From assembly GCF_000373105.1 (NCBI RefSeq), contig NZ_KB890455.1, forward strand, positions 1-37,202: a stretch of 37,202 nucleotides of DNA. The letters run 5' to 3'. This DNA comes from Neolewinella persica DSM 23188. GTDB lineage: Bacteria; Bacteroidota; Bacteroidia; Chitinophagales; Saprospiraceae. The notes beneath the pieces are model-generated. The model was not told where the DNA came from and made no database searches. It saw only the letters and a list, made by a program, of their open reading frames with translations. The position numbers were made by a program, and so were the translations under genes. This document shows positions 1-7,765 of this stretch, piece after piece. How positions within the stretch are numbered: position 1 is the stretch's first letter; each line of letters starts with the position of its first letter.

Positions 1-264
1 ATCAACGGCATCTTGAAGACCGAGTTGTTACAGGACGGCTACCCTACTCATGAAGAAGCTCTCGAAGCCGTAGCGGAGGCTATCCGCATCTATAATGAAG
101 AACGGCCGCATCGCTCCGTCGACATGATGACGCCGCTACAAGCTCACAAAATGATGGGGCCGATGCCGAAACGGTGGCGGAAAAATAGTCGGAGAGAAAA
201 ATCTTCTAAAAAGCGGCAGAAATCCCAACAGGATCTAAATGTTAAAAGTGTAGAGCTATTTTAG
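1..264 (+). CDS. IS3-family transposase OrfB, C-terminal fragment
   Basis: The frame is open from the first base and reads I-N-G-I-L-K-T-E-L-L at its start, the typical OrfB phrase just before the end of the DDE integrase core (usually V-N-G-I-L-K-T-E). It continues with YNEERPHRSVDMMTPLQAH, the conserved tail region (rve_3 type) of IS3 OrfB proteins, followed by a basic Lys/Arg/Gln-rich tail. Only about 88 residues of a protein usually near 280 residues are inside the window. The catalytic DDE residues are mostly outside. The stop codon lies within the terminal inverted repeat. Confidence 0.9.
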   Translation: MNGILKTELLQDGYPTHEEALEAVAEAIRIYNEERPHRSVDMMTPLQAHKMMGPMPKRWRKNSRREKSSKKRQKSQQDLNVKSVELF

Positions 265-279
265 TGTATAACCAATTTA
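249..279 (+). repeat. IS right terminal inverted repeat
   Basis: A 31-bp sequence with core GAGCTATTTTAG followed by GTATAACC. Its reverse complement matches 36958-36988 with three mismatches. It overlaps the transposase stop codon. Confidence 0.75.
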
Positions 280-303
280 GTCTCTAAAACGACTCTATAG
301 AAA

Positions 304-329
304 ACGTAGAGCTGCTTTAGGGCATGACC
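304..329 (+). repeat. Diverged second copy of the IS inverted repeat
   Basis: The core AGAGCTGCTTTAGGGCATGACC aligns with the right-edge inverted repeat, and all six differences over 26 bases are transitions. It lies 55 bp outside the better-matching copy. It may be a decayed end from an older insertion of the same IS, or a subterminal transposase-binding repeat. Confidence 0.45.
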
Positions 330-403
330 TTCTAATCCACCATTACCCTCCAAGCCCTTACCTTGATGTTCTTCCTTCAAATTCGAAACTCGCTCATCCG
401 ATC

Positions 404-1699
404 ATGACTACCCCCATTCGTTTTTTCCTGATACTTCCCCTCTTTGCCCTGCTTTCCTGCGGGTCTGGTACGGATCAACATCCGCCAGAGACCATCACTG
501 CGGAACCTGGCTTCCATCATCCAATCATTGCATCCGGCGTCCGCGCCCGCATTGACAGTACGCTACGGGCCCTCACTGGTCCAGGTAGCACAGCGGGCGT
601 CTCTGCCCTGATTTATGAACAAGGAGAAGAAGTTTACTTCGGCGCTTTCGGCTATACAGACAGGGAAGCAGCGCGGCCAATGGACCGCAATACCATCGTG
701 CAGATCTACTCCATGACCAAACCGTTGACCGGCACTGCCCTGATGCAACTATGGGAACAAGGTAAATTCAAACTCGACGACCCGGTCAGCCAATACCTCC
801 CCGAATTAGCCAATTTAAGCGTCTACGCTGGGGTGGACGCCAACGGAAAAGTCAAAACCGAAGCACCTCGCCGGCCAATGACCATCCGCGACCTCACCCG
901 CCACACCGCCGGTTTTTATAACGGCGGCGACACCCCGGGACTGCAGGAATTGTGGGAAAAAGCCGACGTGCGAGCCACCGACCATACCCTCTCCGAACTA
1001 GCGAAAAAAATAGCGACCTATCCCCTACTCTTTCACCCCGGTGAACAATGGCTGTACGGACCTTCGGTCGATATGCAAGCCCTTCTGGTGGAGCGACTCT
1101 CCGGTCAGCCTTTTGACGAATACCTCCGCGCCAACGTGCTCAATCCGCTCGGCATGACAGAAACCCGGTATTTCGTTCCCGAAGCAGACCGAACGCGGCT
1201 TTCCGCCGTTTACCGGCGAAGCGACGATGGCACCCTCACCCAAATGCCCGCAGTGGAAAGTCAAGCTTTCAATACCAACGCGCAGGTGCTCACCCCCGGC
1301 GGTTGGGGCCTTACCGCTACGCTGGACGACTATATGAGCTTCGCCCAAATGCTGGTAAACGAAGGTTCCCACGATAGCGTCCAGATTCTCAAACCGGAGA
1401 CAGTTAAGTTAATGGCTACCAGCCACCTCTCAGAAGACATCAAGGAACGGAGTTGGCTACCCAGCAAAGGACAGATGGGCTTTGGCATCAACTTTGCCGT
1501 CCGGGTCCGACCACCCGCCGACAAGGACGAAAACAATGGCATAGTCGGCGAATTCTATTGGGACGGCGCAGCCAGTACCCTCTTCTGGGTAGACCCCACC
1601 AACGAACTGACAGCAGTGCTCTTCACCCAACTGTTTCCTTATGACCCGATTCGGTTGCATAAGAAGTTTCGGGATGCTGTTTACGGTTCGGTGGAGTGA
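404..1699 (+). CDS. Serine hydrolase lipoprotein, beta-lactamase/family VIII esterase fold
   Basis: A 431-residue member of the class C beta-lactamase/D-alanyl-D-alanine carboxypeptidase/EstB-like fold (PF00144). The N-terminus is a lipoprotein signal with cleavage before C19 (LLSC), so the enzyme is probably membrane-anchored in the periplasm or exported. The nucleophile motif SMTK is at residues 103-106 (S103, K106). The second motif is Tyr-based, Y218 in LYGPSVD, in place of the classical YxN. A glycine-rich stretch GFGINFA near residue 363 stands where the third motif is expected. Family members hydrolyse esters, D-amino-acid peptides or beta-lactams; the exact substrate cannot be told from sequence. 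True resistance-type beta-lactamase activity is unlikely. The start at 404 is chosen because it gives a complete lipoprotein signal. The gene stands alone next to the IS end. Confidence 0.88.
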   Translation: MTTPIRFFLILPLFALLSCGSGTDQHPPETITAEPGFHHPIIASGVRARIDSTLRALTGPGSTAGVSALIYEQGEEVYFGAFGYTDREAARPMDRNTIVQIYSMTKPLTGTALMQLWEQGKFKLDDPVSQYLPELANLSVYAGVDANGKVKTEAPRRPMTIRDLTRHTAGFYNGGDTPGLQELWEKADVRATDHTLSELAKKIATYPLLFHPGEQWLYGPSVDMQALLVERLSGQPFDEYLRANVLNPLGMTETRYFVPEADRTRLSAVYRRSDDGTLTQMPAVESQAFNTNAQVLTPGGWGLTATLDDYMSFAQMLVNEGSHDSVQILKPETVKLMATSHLSEDIKERSWLPSKGQMGFGINFAVRVRPPADKDENNGIVGEFYWDGAASTLFWVDPTNELTAVLFTQLFPYDPIRLHKKFRDAVYGSVE

Positions 1700-2027
1700 G
1701 TTGGAGAAGGTTGATGGTGTCGTGCCTCACGGCAGGATTCCAAACAGTTAGCTATAGTGGCTAATCAACTTTACATCCGTTTTGACGGTTCGAAAAGCTT
1801 AGCGACCGTTGTTATGCTACACTTTTCCGTCGTGCTTCGCGCGACGGAGAGCCTGTTTTATTGATCGGTCTCCGAGCTTGTTGAGTAAGCTAAGTTTTCT
1901 TATTTCCTGGTAAATAAAGTTGATAACTGGAGGTAGTAGTTTTGGGTAATTAGAATTATTTAAATCATTTAAAGAAATTAAGAAATGAGTAAAACACACA
2001 CTTGCATTCTTACCCTCACTCCTTCCC
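1700..2027. other. Convergent intergenic region without a gene
   Basis: This stretch lies between the 3' ends of the serine hydrolase and the aldehyde dehydrogenase. It holds a hairpin with arms TCCGTCG at 1826-1832 and CGACGGA at 1842-1848, not followed by a clear T-run, so its role as a terminator is uncertain. The rest is AT-rich with no recognisable gene. Confidence 0.5.
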
Positions 2028-3488
2028 CTATTCACCAACCCCACCCCAACACATGTACTTAATCTCCAAATAATCCTCCAGCCCATACTTCGACCCTTCG
2101 CGTCCAAAGCCGCTTTCTTTCATCCCGCCGAAGGGCGCGACGGTAGTAGAGATCATCCCGGTATTGATGCCCACCATGCCATACTCCAGGGCCTCCGCCA
2201 CGCGCCAGATCAGGGCGTAGTCCCGACCATAGAAGTAGGCGGCCAGACCAAAGGGCGTATCGTTGGCCAGGGCGATAACTTCCGCCTCGGTGTCAAAACG
2301 GACGATGGGGGCCACGGGACCGAATATTTCGGTTTGTAGCAGGTCCATATCCTTAGTTACGCCGGCAAGGACCGTCGGGGCGTAGCAGCGGGCACCGGTT
2401 TTCAGCTGACTACCGCCAATTTTTACCATCGCGCCCTTTTGCTTTGCGTCGTCCACCAGTTCCCGGACCTTCTTGAGCCCGGCGTCGTTGATGAGGGGGC
2501 CGACGTCTACGCCGGCCTCCCGGCCGTCCCCGACGGAGAGTTCTTCGACTGCTGCTGCCAGCCTTTCAACGAACTGGTCATAAACGGAGGACTGGACGTA
2601 AAAGCGATTAGCGCACACACAGGTTTGTCCGCCGTTTCGGTATTTCGACGCCATGGCACCTGCGACCGCGCCCTCGATGTCCGCATCCTCAAAAACGATA
2701 AACGGTGCGTTGCCCCCCAGCTCCAGCGAAAGCGCTTTCACCGTCCCGGCGCACTGCCGCATCAGCTCCTTACCCACAGGCGTGGAGCCAGTAAAACTTA
2801 GTTTTCGTACAATTGGGCTCGAAGTGAGCACCTCCCCTACCCTCTTGGCCTGGTTACTCGTCAGCACATTGAAAACACCTGGTGGAATCCCTGCCGCTTC
2901 GGCGAGTACCGCCAGCGCCAGGGCCGACAAAGGCGTATCCTGGGCTGGTTTGATCACCACCGTACAGCCCACCGCCAGCGCCGGAGCCACCTTGCGCGTA
3001 ATCATGGCCACCGGAAAATTCCAGGGCGTAATCGCCGCCACTACGCCCACCGGCTGCTTGATCACGGTAATCCGCTTATCCCTTCCGTGCCCGGGGATGA
3101 CGTCGCCATAAGCCCGTTTCCCTTCTTCAGCAAACCATTCCACGAAGGACGCCCCGTACTTTATCTCTCCTTTTGCTTCCGCCAGCGGCTTACCCTGCTC
3201 GGTCGTCAGAATCAGTGCCAGATCGTCGATATTTTCGAGGATCAACTCGAACCAACGGCGCAGAATTTTGGATCGTCGCCCGGCGGTCTCCGCCCGCCAG
3301 CTTTTGAAGGCTACAGCCGCTGCTTCGATCGCTATTTCCGTATCCGCCGCCCCTAAATCGGCGACTTCGGCGATTAATTCATCGTTGAAAGGGTTCAAAA
3401 CGGGAAAGGTCCGGCCATCTTTGGCGGGTATCCATGTTCCATTGATGTAGGCCTGGTGACGAAGGAGATTGGGGTTGGACAGTTTCAT
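2028..3488 (-). CDS. gabD: NAD(P)-dependent succinate-semialdehyde dehydrogenase-type aldehyde dehydrogenase
   Basis: A full-length 486-residue aldehyde dehydrogenase. The closest pattern is GabD, which oxidises succinate semialdehyde to succinate at the end of GABA and related catabolism in the cytoplasm. Visible active-site parts are ITPWNFPV with N157, the cofactor Lys K180 in VVIKPA, FTGST near 232, the general base E256 in LELGGNAPF, and the nucleophile C290 in NGGQTCVCANR. The second cysteine, C292, two residues on is typical of GabD proteins, where the pair can act as a redox switch. No gabT, GABA transporter or regulator is adjacent, so the substrate assignment rests on the sequence pattern alone. 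Glutarate-semialdehyde dehydrogenase is the main alternative. Confidence 0.85.
   Translation of the reverse strand: MKLSNPNLLRHQAYINGTWIPAKDGRTFPVLNPFNDELIAEVADLGAADTEIAIEAAAVAFKSWRAETAGRRSKILRRWFELILENIDDLALILTTEQGKPLAEAKGEIKYGASFVEWFAEEGKRAYGDVIPGHGRDKRITVIKQPVGVVAAITPWNFPVAMITRKVAPALAVGCTVVIKPAQDTPLSALALAVLAEAAGIPPGVFNVLTSNQAKRVGEVLTSSPIVRKLSFTGSTPVGKELMRQCAGTVKALSLELGGNAPFIVFEDADIEGAVAGAMASKYRNGGQTCVCANRFYVQSSVYDQFVERLAAAVEELSVGDGREAGVDVGPLINDAGLKKVRELVDDAKQKGAMVKIGGSQLKTGARCYAPTVLAGVTKDMDLLQTEIFGPVAPIVRFDTEAEVIALANDTPFGLAAYFYGRDYALIWRVAEALEYGMVGINTGMISTTVAPFGGMKESGFGREGSKYGLEDYLEIKYMCWGGVGE
2656..2673 (+). repeat. Copy of dispersed 18-nt GC-rich sequence inside aldehyde dehydrogenase gene
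   Basis: GCACCTGCGACCGCGCCC differs by one base from the form at 8655-8672. It lies antisense within codons for G-A-V-A-G-A, a naturally conserved ALDH stretch, so this copy could be coincidental. Confidence 0.4.
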
Positions 3489-3709
3489 GACAGTGATTTT
3501 AGGTTAAGGGCGCCCTCACCCGAAGGTAATAACATTAGGGTGTATCCACCATGAACCAGGTTAAGCTCAACCAGCATTTTGATTATAACAGAGTGGCTGA
3601 TCCTTCGGTTCGGGTGGGGACACCCTCAACGGGGAAACAGACCCTGAGAGTTGTGGCCTTTTTAAGCTCGTTTTCGTTTTAAAAAACCGCCCGCAAACAA
3701 TACACTTCC

Positions 3710-3717
3710 TACCTTTG
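3710..3717 (+). promoter_or_regulatory. Candidate Bacteroidota -7 promoter element for fumarylacetoacetase
   Basis: TACCTTTG matches the TAnnTTTG consensus of the Bacteroidota primary sigma factor and lies 40 bases upstream of the fumarylacetoacetase start. No clear -33 TTG was found at the usual distance, so this is a moderate call. Confidence 0.4.
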
Positions 3718-3757
3718 TTGCTCCGACAACTATTAAGTTTAAGTCAAAGCAGCGTTC

Positions 3758-4984
3758 ATGTTAGTTCAAGTAGCCAAAGATTCCGATTTTACCATTCATA
3801 ACTTGCCCTGGGGCATCTTTTCCGTGCCGGGAGAGTCTCCGCGCGTAGGCATGGCCATCGGTGATCAAATCCTCGATATGGTAGCCGTGGCTGAGCTGGA
3901 ACTCTTTGACTTTGACGTTAGTGTTTTCTACGAAGACAAGCTCAATCCGTTCATTGCGCTGGGTAAAAGCGTGACCAATAAGGCGCGGACGCAGGTGCAG
4001 GGTTGGTTGAAAAGCAAGGACAGTCCCCTTGCCGGCAAACCGGAACTATTCGTCCCCCAGGCCGAAGCCACGATGCACCTGCCGATCAGCATTGGCGACT
4101 ACACCGATTTCTACTCCAGCATTGAGCACGCCACCAACGTTGGCCGCATGTTCCGCGACCCCGAAAACGCCCTGCTGCCCAACTGGCGCCACCTCCCCGT
4201 AGGTTACCACGGCAGGTCGTCTTCCATCATCGAATCCGGCGTACCAATTCGCCGCCCCAAGGGACAGACCAAGCCCCCTACCTCAGATACACCGATCTAC
4301 GGCCCCAGCAAACGCCTTGACTTCGAGCTCGAAATGGGCTTCGTTATCGGCAAGGACTCCGAACTCGGCCAGCAGGTTTCTACCGACGAAGCGGAAGACT
4401 ACATCTTTGGCCTCGCCCTGTTCAACGACTGGTCTGCCCGCGACATCCAGAAGTGGGAATACGTTCCCCTCGGCCCCTTCCTGGGCAAAAGCTTTGCTTC
4501 CTCCCTCGCTCCCTGGATCGTCACGCTGGAAGCCCTGGAGCCTTTCCGGACCGCAGGACCGGCACAGGACCCTGCCGTACTACCCTATCTTGCATCCCGC
4601 GGGCCCGCCAACTACAACATCCAACTCGAAGTTGGCATTACCCCTAAAAATGGTACAGAACAGGTCGTCTCCCGTTCCAATTTTGGCTACATGTACTGGA
4701 GCATGCGCCAGCAACTGGCCCACCATACCGTAAATGGTTGCAACGTGCGCGTTGGCGACCTGATGGCCTCCGGCACCATCTCCGGCAAAGACGAAAGCTC
4801 CTACGGCTCCATGCTAGAGATCTCCAAAGGCGGCAAACAACCCTTCCCCATGAACGACGGCAGCACCCGAAGCTTTCTCGATGACGGCGACACCGTCACA
4901 ATGCGCGGTTGGGGTGAAGCCGGAGATATTCGGGTCGGTTTCGGTGAAGTTTCTGCGGAAATTTTACCTGCCAGCCCTGAATGA
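3758..4984 (+). CDS. fahA: Fumarylacetoacetase
   Basis: A 408-residue protein of the usual length for fumarylacetoacetase, which hydrolyses 4-fumarylacetoacetate to fumarate and acetoacetate in the last step of tyrosine/homogentisate breakdown. The whole active site can be mapped at a constant offset from the mouse enzyme: D117 (DYTDF), H124 (IEHATNVG), R133, E190 and E192 (FELEMGF), D224 (FNDWSARDIQ), K244 (LGKSFASS) and E354 (GSMLEI). The metal-binding carboxylates and the Glu-His pair are therefore intact. Neighbouring homogentisate dioxygenase or hydroxyphenylpyruvate dioxygenase genes are absent, so the rest of the pathway must lie elsewhere. The coding sequence contains a near-copy of the dispersed 18-nt repeat at 3982-3999. 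Confidence 0.95.
   Translation: MLVQVAKDSDFTIHNLPWGIFSVPGESPRVGMAIGDQILDMVAVAELELFDFDVSVFYEDKLNPFIALGKSVTNKARTQVQGWLKSKDSPLAGKPELFVPQAEATMHLPISIGDYTDFYSSIEHATNVGRMFRDPENALLPNWRHLPVGYHGRSSSIIESGVPIRRPKGQTKPPTSDTPIYGPSKRLDFELEMGFVIGKDSELGQQVSTDEAEDYIFGLALFNDWSARDIQKWEYVPLGPFLGKSFASSLAPWIVTLEALEPFRTAGPAQDPAVLPYLASRGPANYNIQLEVGITPKNGTEQVVSRSNFGYMYWSMRQQLAHHTVNGCNVRVGDLMASGTISGKDESSYGSMLEISKGGKQPFPMNDGSTRSFLDDGDTVTMRGWGEAGDIRVGFGEVSAEILPASPE
3982..3999 (-). repeat. Copy of dispersed 18-nt GC-rich sequence inside fahA
   Basis: GGCGCGGACGCAGGTGCA is one mismatch from the reverse complement of TGCACCTGCGGCCGCGCC. It encodes part of KARTQVQ in fumarylacetoacetase. Confidence 0.6.
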
Positions 4985-5125
4985 ATAGAGGAAGGACCCT
5001 TAAAAATTTTTCCCTTTCGGAGAGCCCTCAATCTTTCCACTTAAACCCAGTTTTCTTAAAGTATAGTCCTGTGATCCTGCTTCAAGAAATGGCGTTGAAA
5101 CAACTTTGTCCCTAAATTGCTTAAT

Positions 5126-5175
5126 ATGTCTGCGTGTAAAACCTGTCGAATTCGACAGGTTTTACACGCAGACAT
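5126..5175. repeat. Perfect 50-bp palindrome upstream of KilA-N gene
   Basis: The left arm, 5126-5150, begins ATGTCTGCGTGTAAAACC and ends GTCGAA; the right arm, 5151-5175, is its exact reverse complement with no spacer. Both strands therefore read an identical ATG-initiated 16-codon frame outward. The inner 24 bp (AAACCTGTCGAA and its mirror) recur inside the following gene. It could be a dimeric protein-binding operator, a cruciform-forming site, or a fossil of a duplicated segment. Confidence 0.85.
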
Positions 5176-5191
5176 CAATAGAATCACATCT

Positions 5192-6073
5192 ATGGCTAAA
5201 TCATCATCTATCGTTGTTAAGGGAAACGATGTTCGCCACGATCCTAAAAGCGATTTCATCTGTATAACTGATTTGGCAAAGCTAAAAGGGGATGAGCCGG
5301 ATGTACTAATTGCCAACTGGCTTCGGACAGCTGATACTGTTGACTTTATCCAGGAATGGGAGCAACTTTACAATGTCAACTTTAAACCTGTCGAATTCGA
5401 CAGGTTTACGAAAAAGGCAGGCCGTAACGCTTTTCGCCTTTCTGCTAAAAACCTGATGGAAATAGGATGTATTGGAATCTATTCCAAGAGAGGACGTAAT
5501 GGAGGAACCTACGCCGCCATTCAGTGGGCTATCCATTTTGCCAACTGGATGGATCCCGCCTTTTATCTCGCAACTCTCGATTCCTACATCGATCTGCAAA
5601 GAACGGTCTATGGTGAAGACGCCACCCGGCTTCGCTTCTCCCGCGAACTGGCGGCGAAGAACTACAAAATGATTACTCAGGCTAACAGCCAGCGCCAAAT
5701 CCCCAATCCTCCAGACCCTCATACCCGCGATATCATATATGGCGATCGTAAGTCTACCCTCCGCCGGCACCTGAAACAAGTCGACGCCGACATCCTAAAT
5801 CTAGCGCTCTGGAAAATGACCGCCAAACAATGGCGTGCCAGGTTCCAGCCAAAGGACAAACGTGCGAATATGCGTGACTTCGCAACCACTGAAGAACTCA
5901 ATACCATGGCCTCCCTCCAGGTGATTCTGCGCCACCTTCAGGAGGATCAGTACTCCCGCGAGGAAATGCTTGACCGATTAACCATCAAAGCCAAAGAGTT
6001 CATTAAGTTTTATTGTGATACGCCAGAGAAGATTGAGCGCTTGAAGCAAGTACAGAAGCAACGAAATTGGTAG
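5192..6073 (+). CDS. KilA-N domain protein
   Basis: A 293-residue protein with a KilA-N domain at about residues 5-135, a DNA-binding fold found in phage antirepressors and other mobile-element genes. The sequence shows the usual Bacteroidota features: DFICITDLAK, NWLRTADTVDFIQEWEQLYN, PVEFDRF at 66-72, and the GGTYAAIQWAIHFANWMDPAF block. The basic C-terminal half (residues 140-293) has no family I recognise. The frame extends upstream to 5117, but I place the start at ATG 5192 because the extension only translates the palindrome; the typical MxK-type N-terminus begins here. Codons 65-72 (KPVEFDRF) are themselves a 24-bp perfect palindrome. The gene looks like a mobile-element-derived single gene between metabolic genes. 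Confidence 0.85.
   Translation: MAKSSSIVVKGNDVRHDPKSDFICITDLAKLKGDEPDVLIANWLRTADTVDFIQEWEQLYNVNFKPVEFDRFTKKAGRNAFRLSAKNLMEIGCIGIYSKRGRNGGTYAAIQWAIHFANWMDPAFYLATLDSYIDLQRTVYGEDATRLRFSRELAAKNYKMITQANSQRQIPNPPDPHTRDIIYGDRKSTLRRHLKQVDADILNLALWKMTAKQWRARFQPKDKRANMRDFATTEELNTMASLQVILRHLQEDQYSREEMLDRLTIKAKEFIKFYCDTPEKIERLKQVQKQRNW
5384..5407. repeat. 24-bp palindrome inside the KilA-N gene
   Basis: AAACCTGTCGAA followed directly by its reverse complement. It is identical to the central 24 bp of the palindrome at 5126-5175 and in frame encodes KPVEFDRF of the KilA-N domain. Confidence 0.85.
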
Positions 6074-6194
6074 TATCCGCCAGTTCATACCTTAGCAAAA
6101 AACCTGAATACGGAATCACTGTTTTCCAAACTAAGTCTAAACCTACTCGTAAATGGCGGTTATACGACGAGCGATAATAGGACACGCCCTTGAA

Positions 6195-6220
6195 TAAAGG
6201 TGCCGAATTCAACACCTTTA
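6195..6220. repeat. Related quasi-palindrome downstream of the KilA-N gene
   Basis: Arms TAAAGGTG and CACCTTTA flank a GAATTC-centred core. The layout AAAnnTGncGAATTC matches the KilA-N palindromes, but the CC/GG pair is swapped to GG/CC on both arms. The pairing is kept while the sequence changes. Confidence 0.5.
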
Positions 6221-6241
6221 AATTACCGACAACTCTACTCG

Positions 6242-7108
6242 ATGATCATAGATCCTAAAAAAGTATCAACCGCTGAGCTCTTCGGCTACCTGACCACCGC
6301 AGTTGCCCCGCGTCCCGTCTGCTTCGCGTCAACGATCGACAAGGAGGGCAACGTCAATCTGAGCCCCTTCAGTTTTTTCAACGTCTTCAGCGCTAATCCG
6401 CCGATGATGGTTTTCTCCCCTTCCCGGCGGGTGCGTGATGGCTCAACGAAGCACACGCTGGAGAATGTGCTGGAAGTACCCGAAGTAGTGATCAACATCG
6501 TCAACTACTCTATCGTAGAGCAAATGTCGCTGGCCAGTACCGAATATGATAAAGGGGTAAATGAATTTGATAAGGCGGCGCTGACGCAGGTGCAAAGTGA
6601 AGTAGTGAGGCCGCCTCGTGTCGGGGAATCCCCCGTTGCTTTCGAGTGTAAGGTCGATCGCGTGATTGCTTTGGGAGAAGGGCCGGGAGCAGGCAACCTC
6701 ATCCTGGCCCGTGTCGTCATGGCCCATATCAATGAGGACTATCTCGGCAACGATGGTAAACTCGACACCCGCAAACTTGACCTCGTTGCCCGCATGGGGG
6801 GCAACGACTATTGCCGCGCCACCCCGGAATCCCTTTTCGAGATTCCTAAACCCGTTCTGACCAAAGGCGTCGGCATCGACCAGCTACCTCCCCACATCCG
6901 CAACAGTACCATACTGACGGGCAACAACCTCGGCCGGCTCGGAAACGTCGAACGACTCCCCCACCCTGCCGATGTCGCAAAAGTTGTTGACTCCGCCAGT
7001 TACCGGAAAATCAAAGCTCAGGGACCTGAGGCCATCCATCGCCTTGCTCAAAGCCACCTGAACCAGGGGCGGACCTGGGAAGCTTTGTGCTGGTTGATGG
7101 GATTGTAA
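6242..7108 (+). CDS. Flavin reductase-like domain protein (DIM6/NTAB type)
   Basis: A 288-residue cytoplasmic protein with a flavin-reductase-like FMN-binding split-barrel (PF01613) in its first two thirds. Typical elements are TTAVAPRPVCFASTID, NLSPFSFFNVFSANPP, a DGSTKHTLENV-type FMN-binding stretch, and EFDKAAL. Family members bind FMN and supply reduced flavin or act as oxidoreductases; the substrate here is unknown. The C-terminal 90 residues are an extension common in Bacteroidota homologues. The frame runs back to 6200, but ATG 6242 is chosen because MIIDPKKVSTAELFGYL is the typical start and the upstream part is the quasi-palindrome. Two strong hairpins follow the stop codon. A two-mismatch form of the 18-nt repeat lies at 6587-6604. 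Confidence 0.85.
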   Translation: MIIDPKKVSTAELFGYLTTAVAPRPVCFASTIDKEGNVNLSPFSFFNVFSANPPMMVFSPSRRVRDGSTKHTLENVLEVPEVVINIVNYSIVEQMSLASTEYDKGVNEFDKAALTQVQSEVVRPPRVGESPVAFECKVDRVIALGEGPGAGNLILARVVMAHINEDYLGNDGKLDTRKLDLVARMGGNDYCRATPESLFEIPKPVLTKGVGIDQLPPHIRNSTILTGNNLGRLGNVERLPHPADVAKVVDSASYRKIKAQGPEAIHRLAQSHLNQGRTWEALCWLMGL

Positions 7109-7131
7109 CCCCCCTCCTCGGATATATCAAA

Positions 7132-7192
7132 AGCCCCGCTACTCATGAATGGAGTAGCGGGGCTCTTCGTTCGGCAGGCTTTCAGCCTGCCG
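7132..7192 (+). terminator. Two consecutive hairpins, probable terminator
   Basis: The first hairpin has 13-bp arms AGCCCCGCTACTC (7132-7144) and GAGTAGCGGGGCT (7152-7164) with a 7-nt loop. The second has 9-bp arms CGGCAGGCT (7172-7180) and AGCCTGCCG (7184-7192) with a 3-nt loop. They follow the flavin reductase stop by 23 bases. A T-run occurs only near 7211, so the second hairpin is the less certain intrinsic terminator. Confidence 0.7.
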
Positions 7193-7540
7193 TTCAACGG
7201 CCTTGATTGGTTTTTTAAACTAAAGTGAAGCGTCAATAATTTGAGTTATCTCCACTATACTGACTTATCCAGCTGAATCCGGAGTGTGTACCCTACCCTA
7301 CTAAAAGCATCTAAAAAACTCCATGGCAGAAAACGGCGAGTTTAATTTAATCCTAATTCAACTTTATGCAGCTAGTAATTAAGAAAGTTGAATACCGGAT
7401 TATAGGACAACGTGATTCCTTTCCTTCACCCTATTCAGGTCTGACTTATTCTTACGAAGGGCATGACACAAACCACAATGAATTGATAAGCAGTTATTTG
7501 AGAGTTACTATAAATTTATAGTTTCAAATTTTTCTTTATA

Positions 7541-7743
7541 TAAAGATGTCTTTAACGCGTTAAAACCTCAGGTCAGAATTGCCACTTAATGCATAAAGAC
7601 GTACTTATGTCTTTACTTCTTCAAAAAAGTATATAAATTCATAATGATGTCATTATTATATTATATCTTTGTATCTTTACATAAGTCAATCTTTAAATAA
7701 AGAAGTAATGATGTCCTTAATACCTTACATAAAGACATCATCA
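7541..7743. promoter_or_regulatory. Repeated TAAWGATGTCWTTA sites upstream of parA (candidate operator/centromere)
   Basis: The AT-rich 7193-7765 stretch contains TAAAGATGTCTTTA at 7541-7554, a split version TAAAGAC-n8-GTCTTTA at 7594-7615, TAATGATGTCATTA at 7642-7655, TAATGATGTCCTTA at 7706-7719, and an inverted copy at 7730-7743. A TATCTTTG -7-like element at 7664-7671 sits just after one site, so a protein bound there would overlap a parA promoter. Sites like these are expected for the RHH partner of ParA. No gene was found in 7193-7765. Confidence 0.6.
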
Positions 7744-7765
7744 TACAAAGATATAAAGAACCAAC

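Larger units (their letters stand above)
1..279 (+). mobile_element. IS3-family insertion sequence, right-hand end (truncated by window edge)
   Basis: The window opens inside an insertion sequence: an IS3-type OrfB reading frame runs from base 1 and stops at 262-264 inside a terminal inverted repeat at 249-279. That repeat matches, in inverse orientation, the repeat at 36958-36988 (28 of 31 positions by eye), so the element whose left end closes the window is the same IS or a sister copy in the same orientation. The exact outer boundary is uncertain because a second, more diverged repeat copy lies at 304-329. No convincing target-site duplication was found. Confidence 0.85.

Noticed and set aside
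1285..1296. CGCGCAGGTGC in the serine hydrolase gene as a repeat copy
   Set aside because: Matches only about ten bases of the 18-nt sequence.
5056..5316. Minus-strand frame of 86 codons starting in the 50-bp palindrome
   Set aside because: Its start is identical to the plus-strand frame only because the palindrome reads the same on both strands; the remainder shows no protein-like pattern and overlaps the KilA-N gene.
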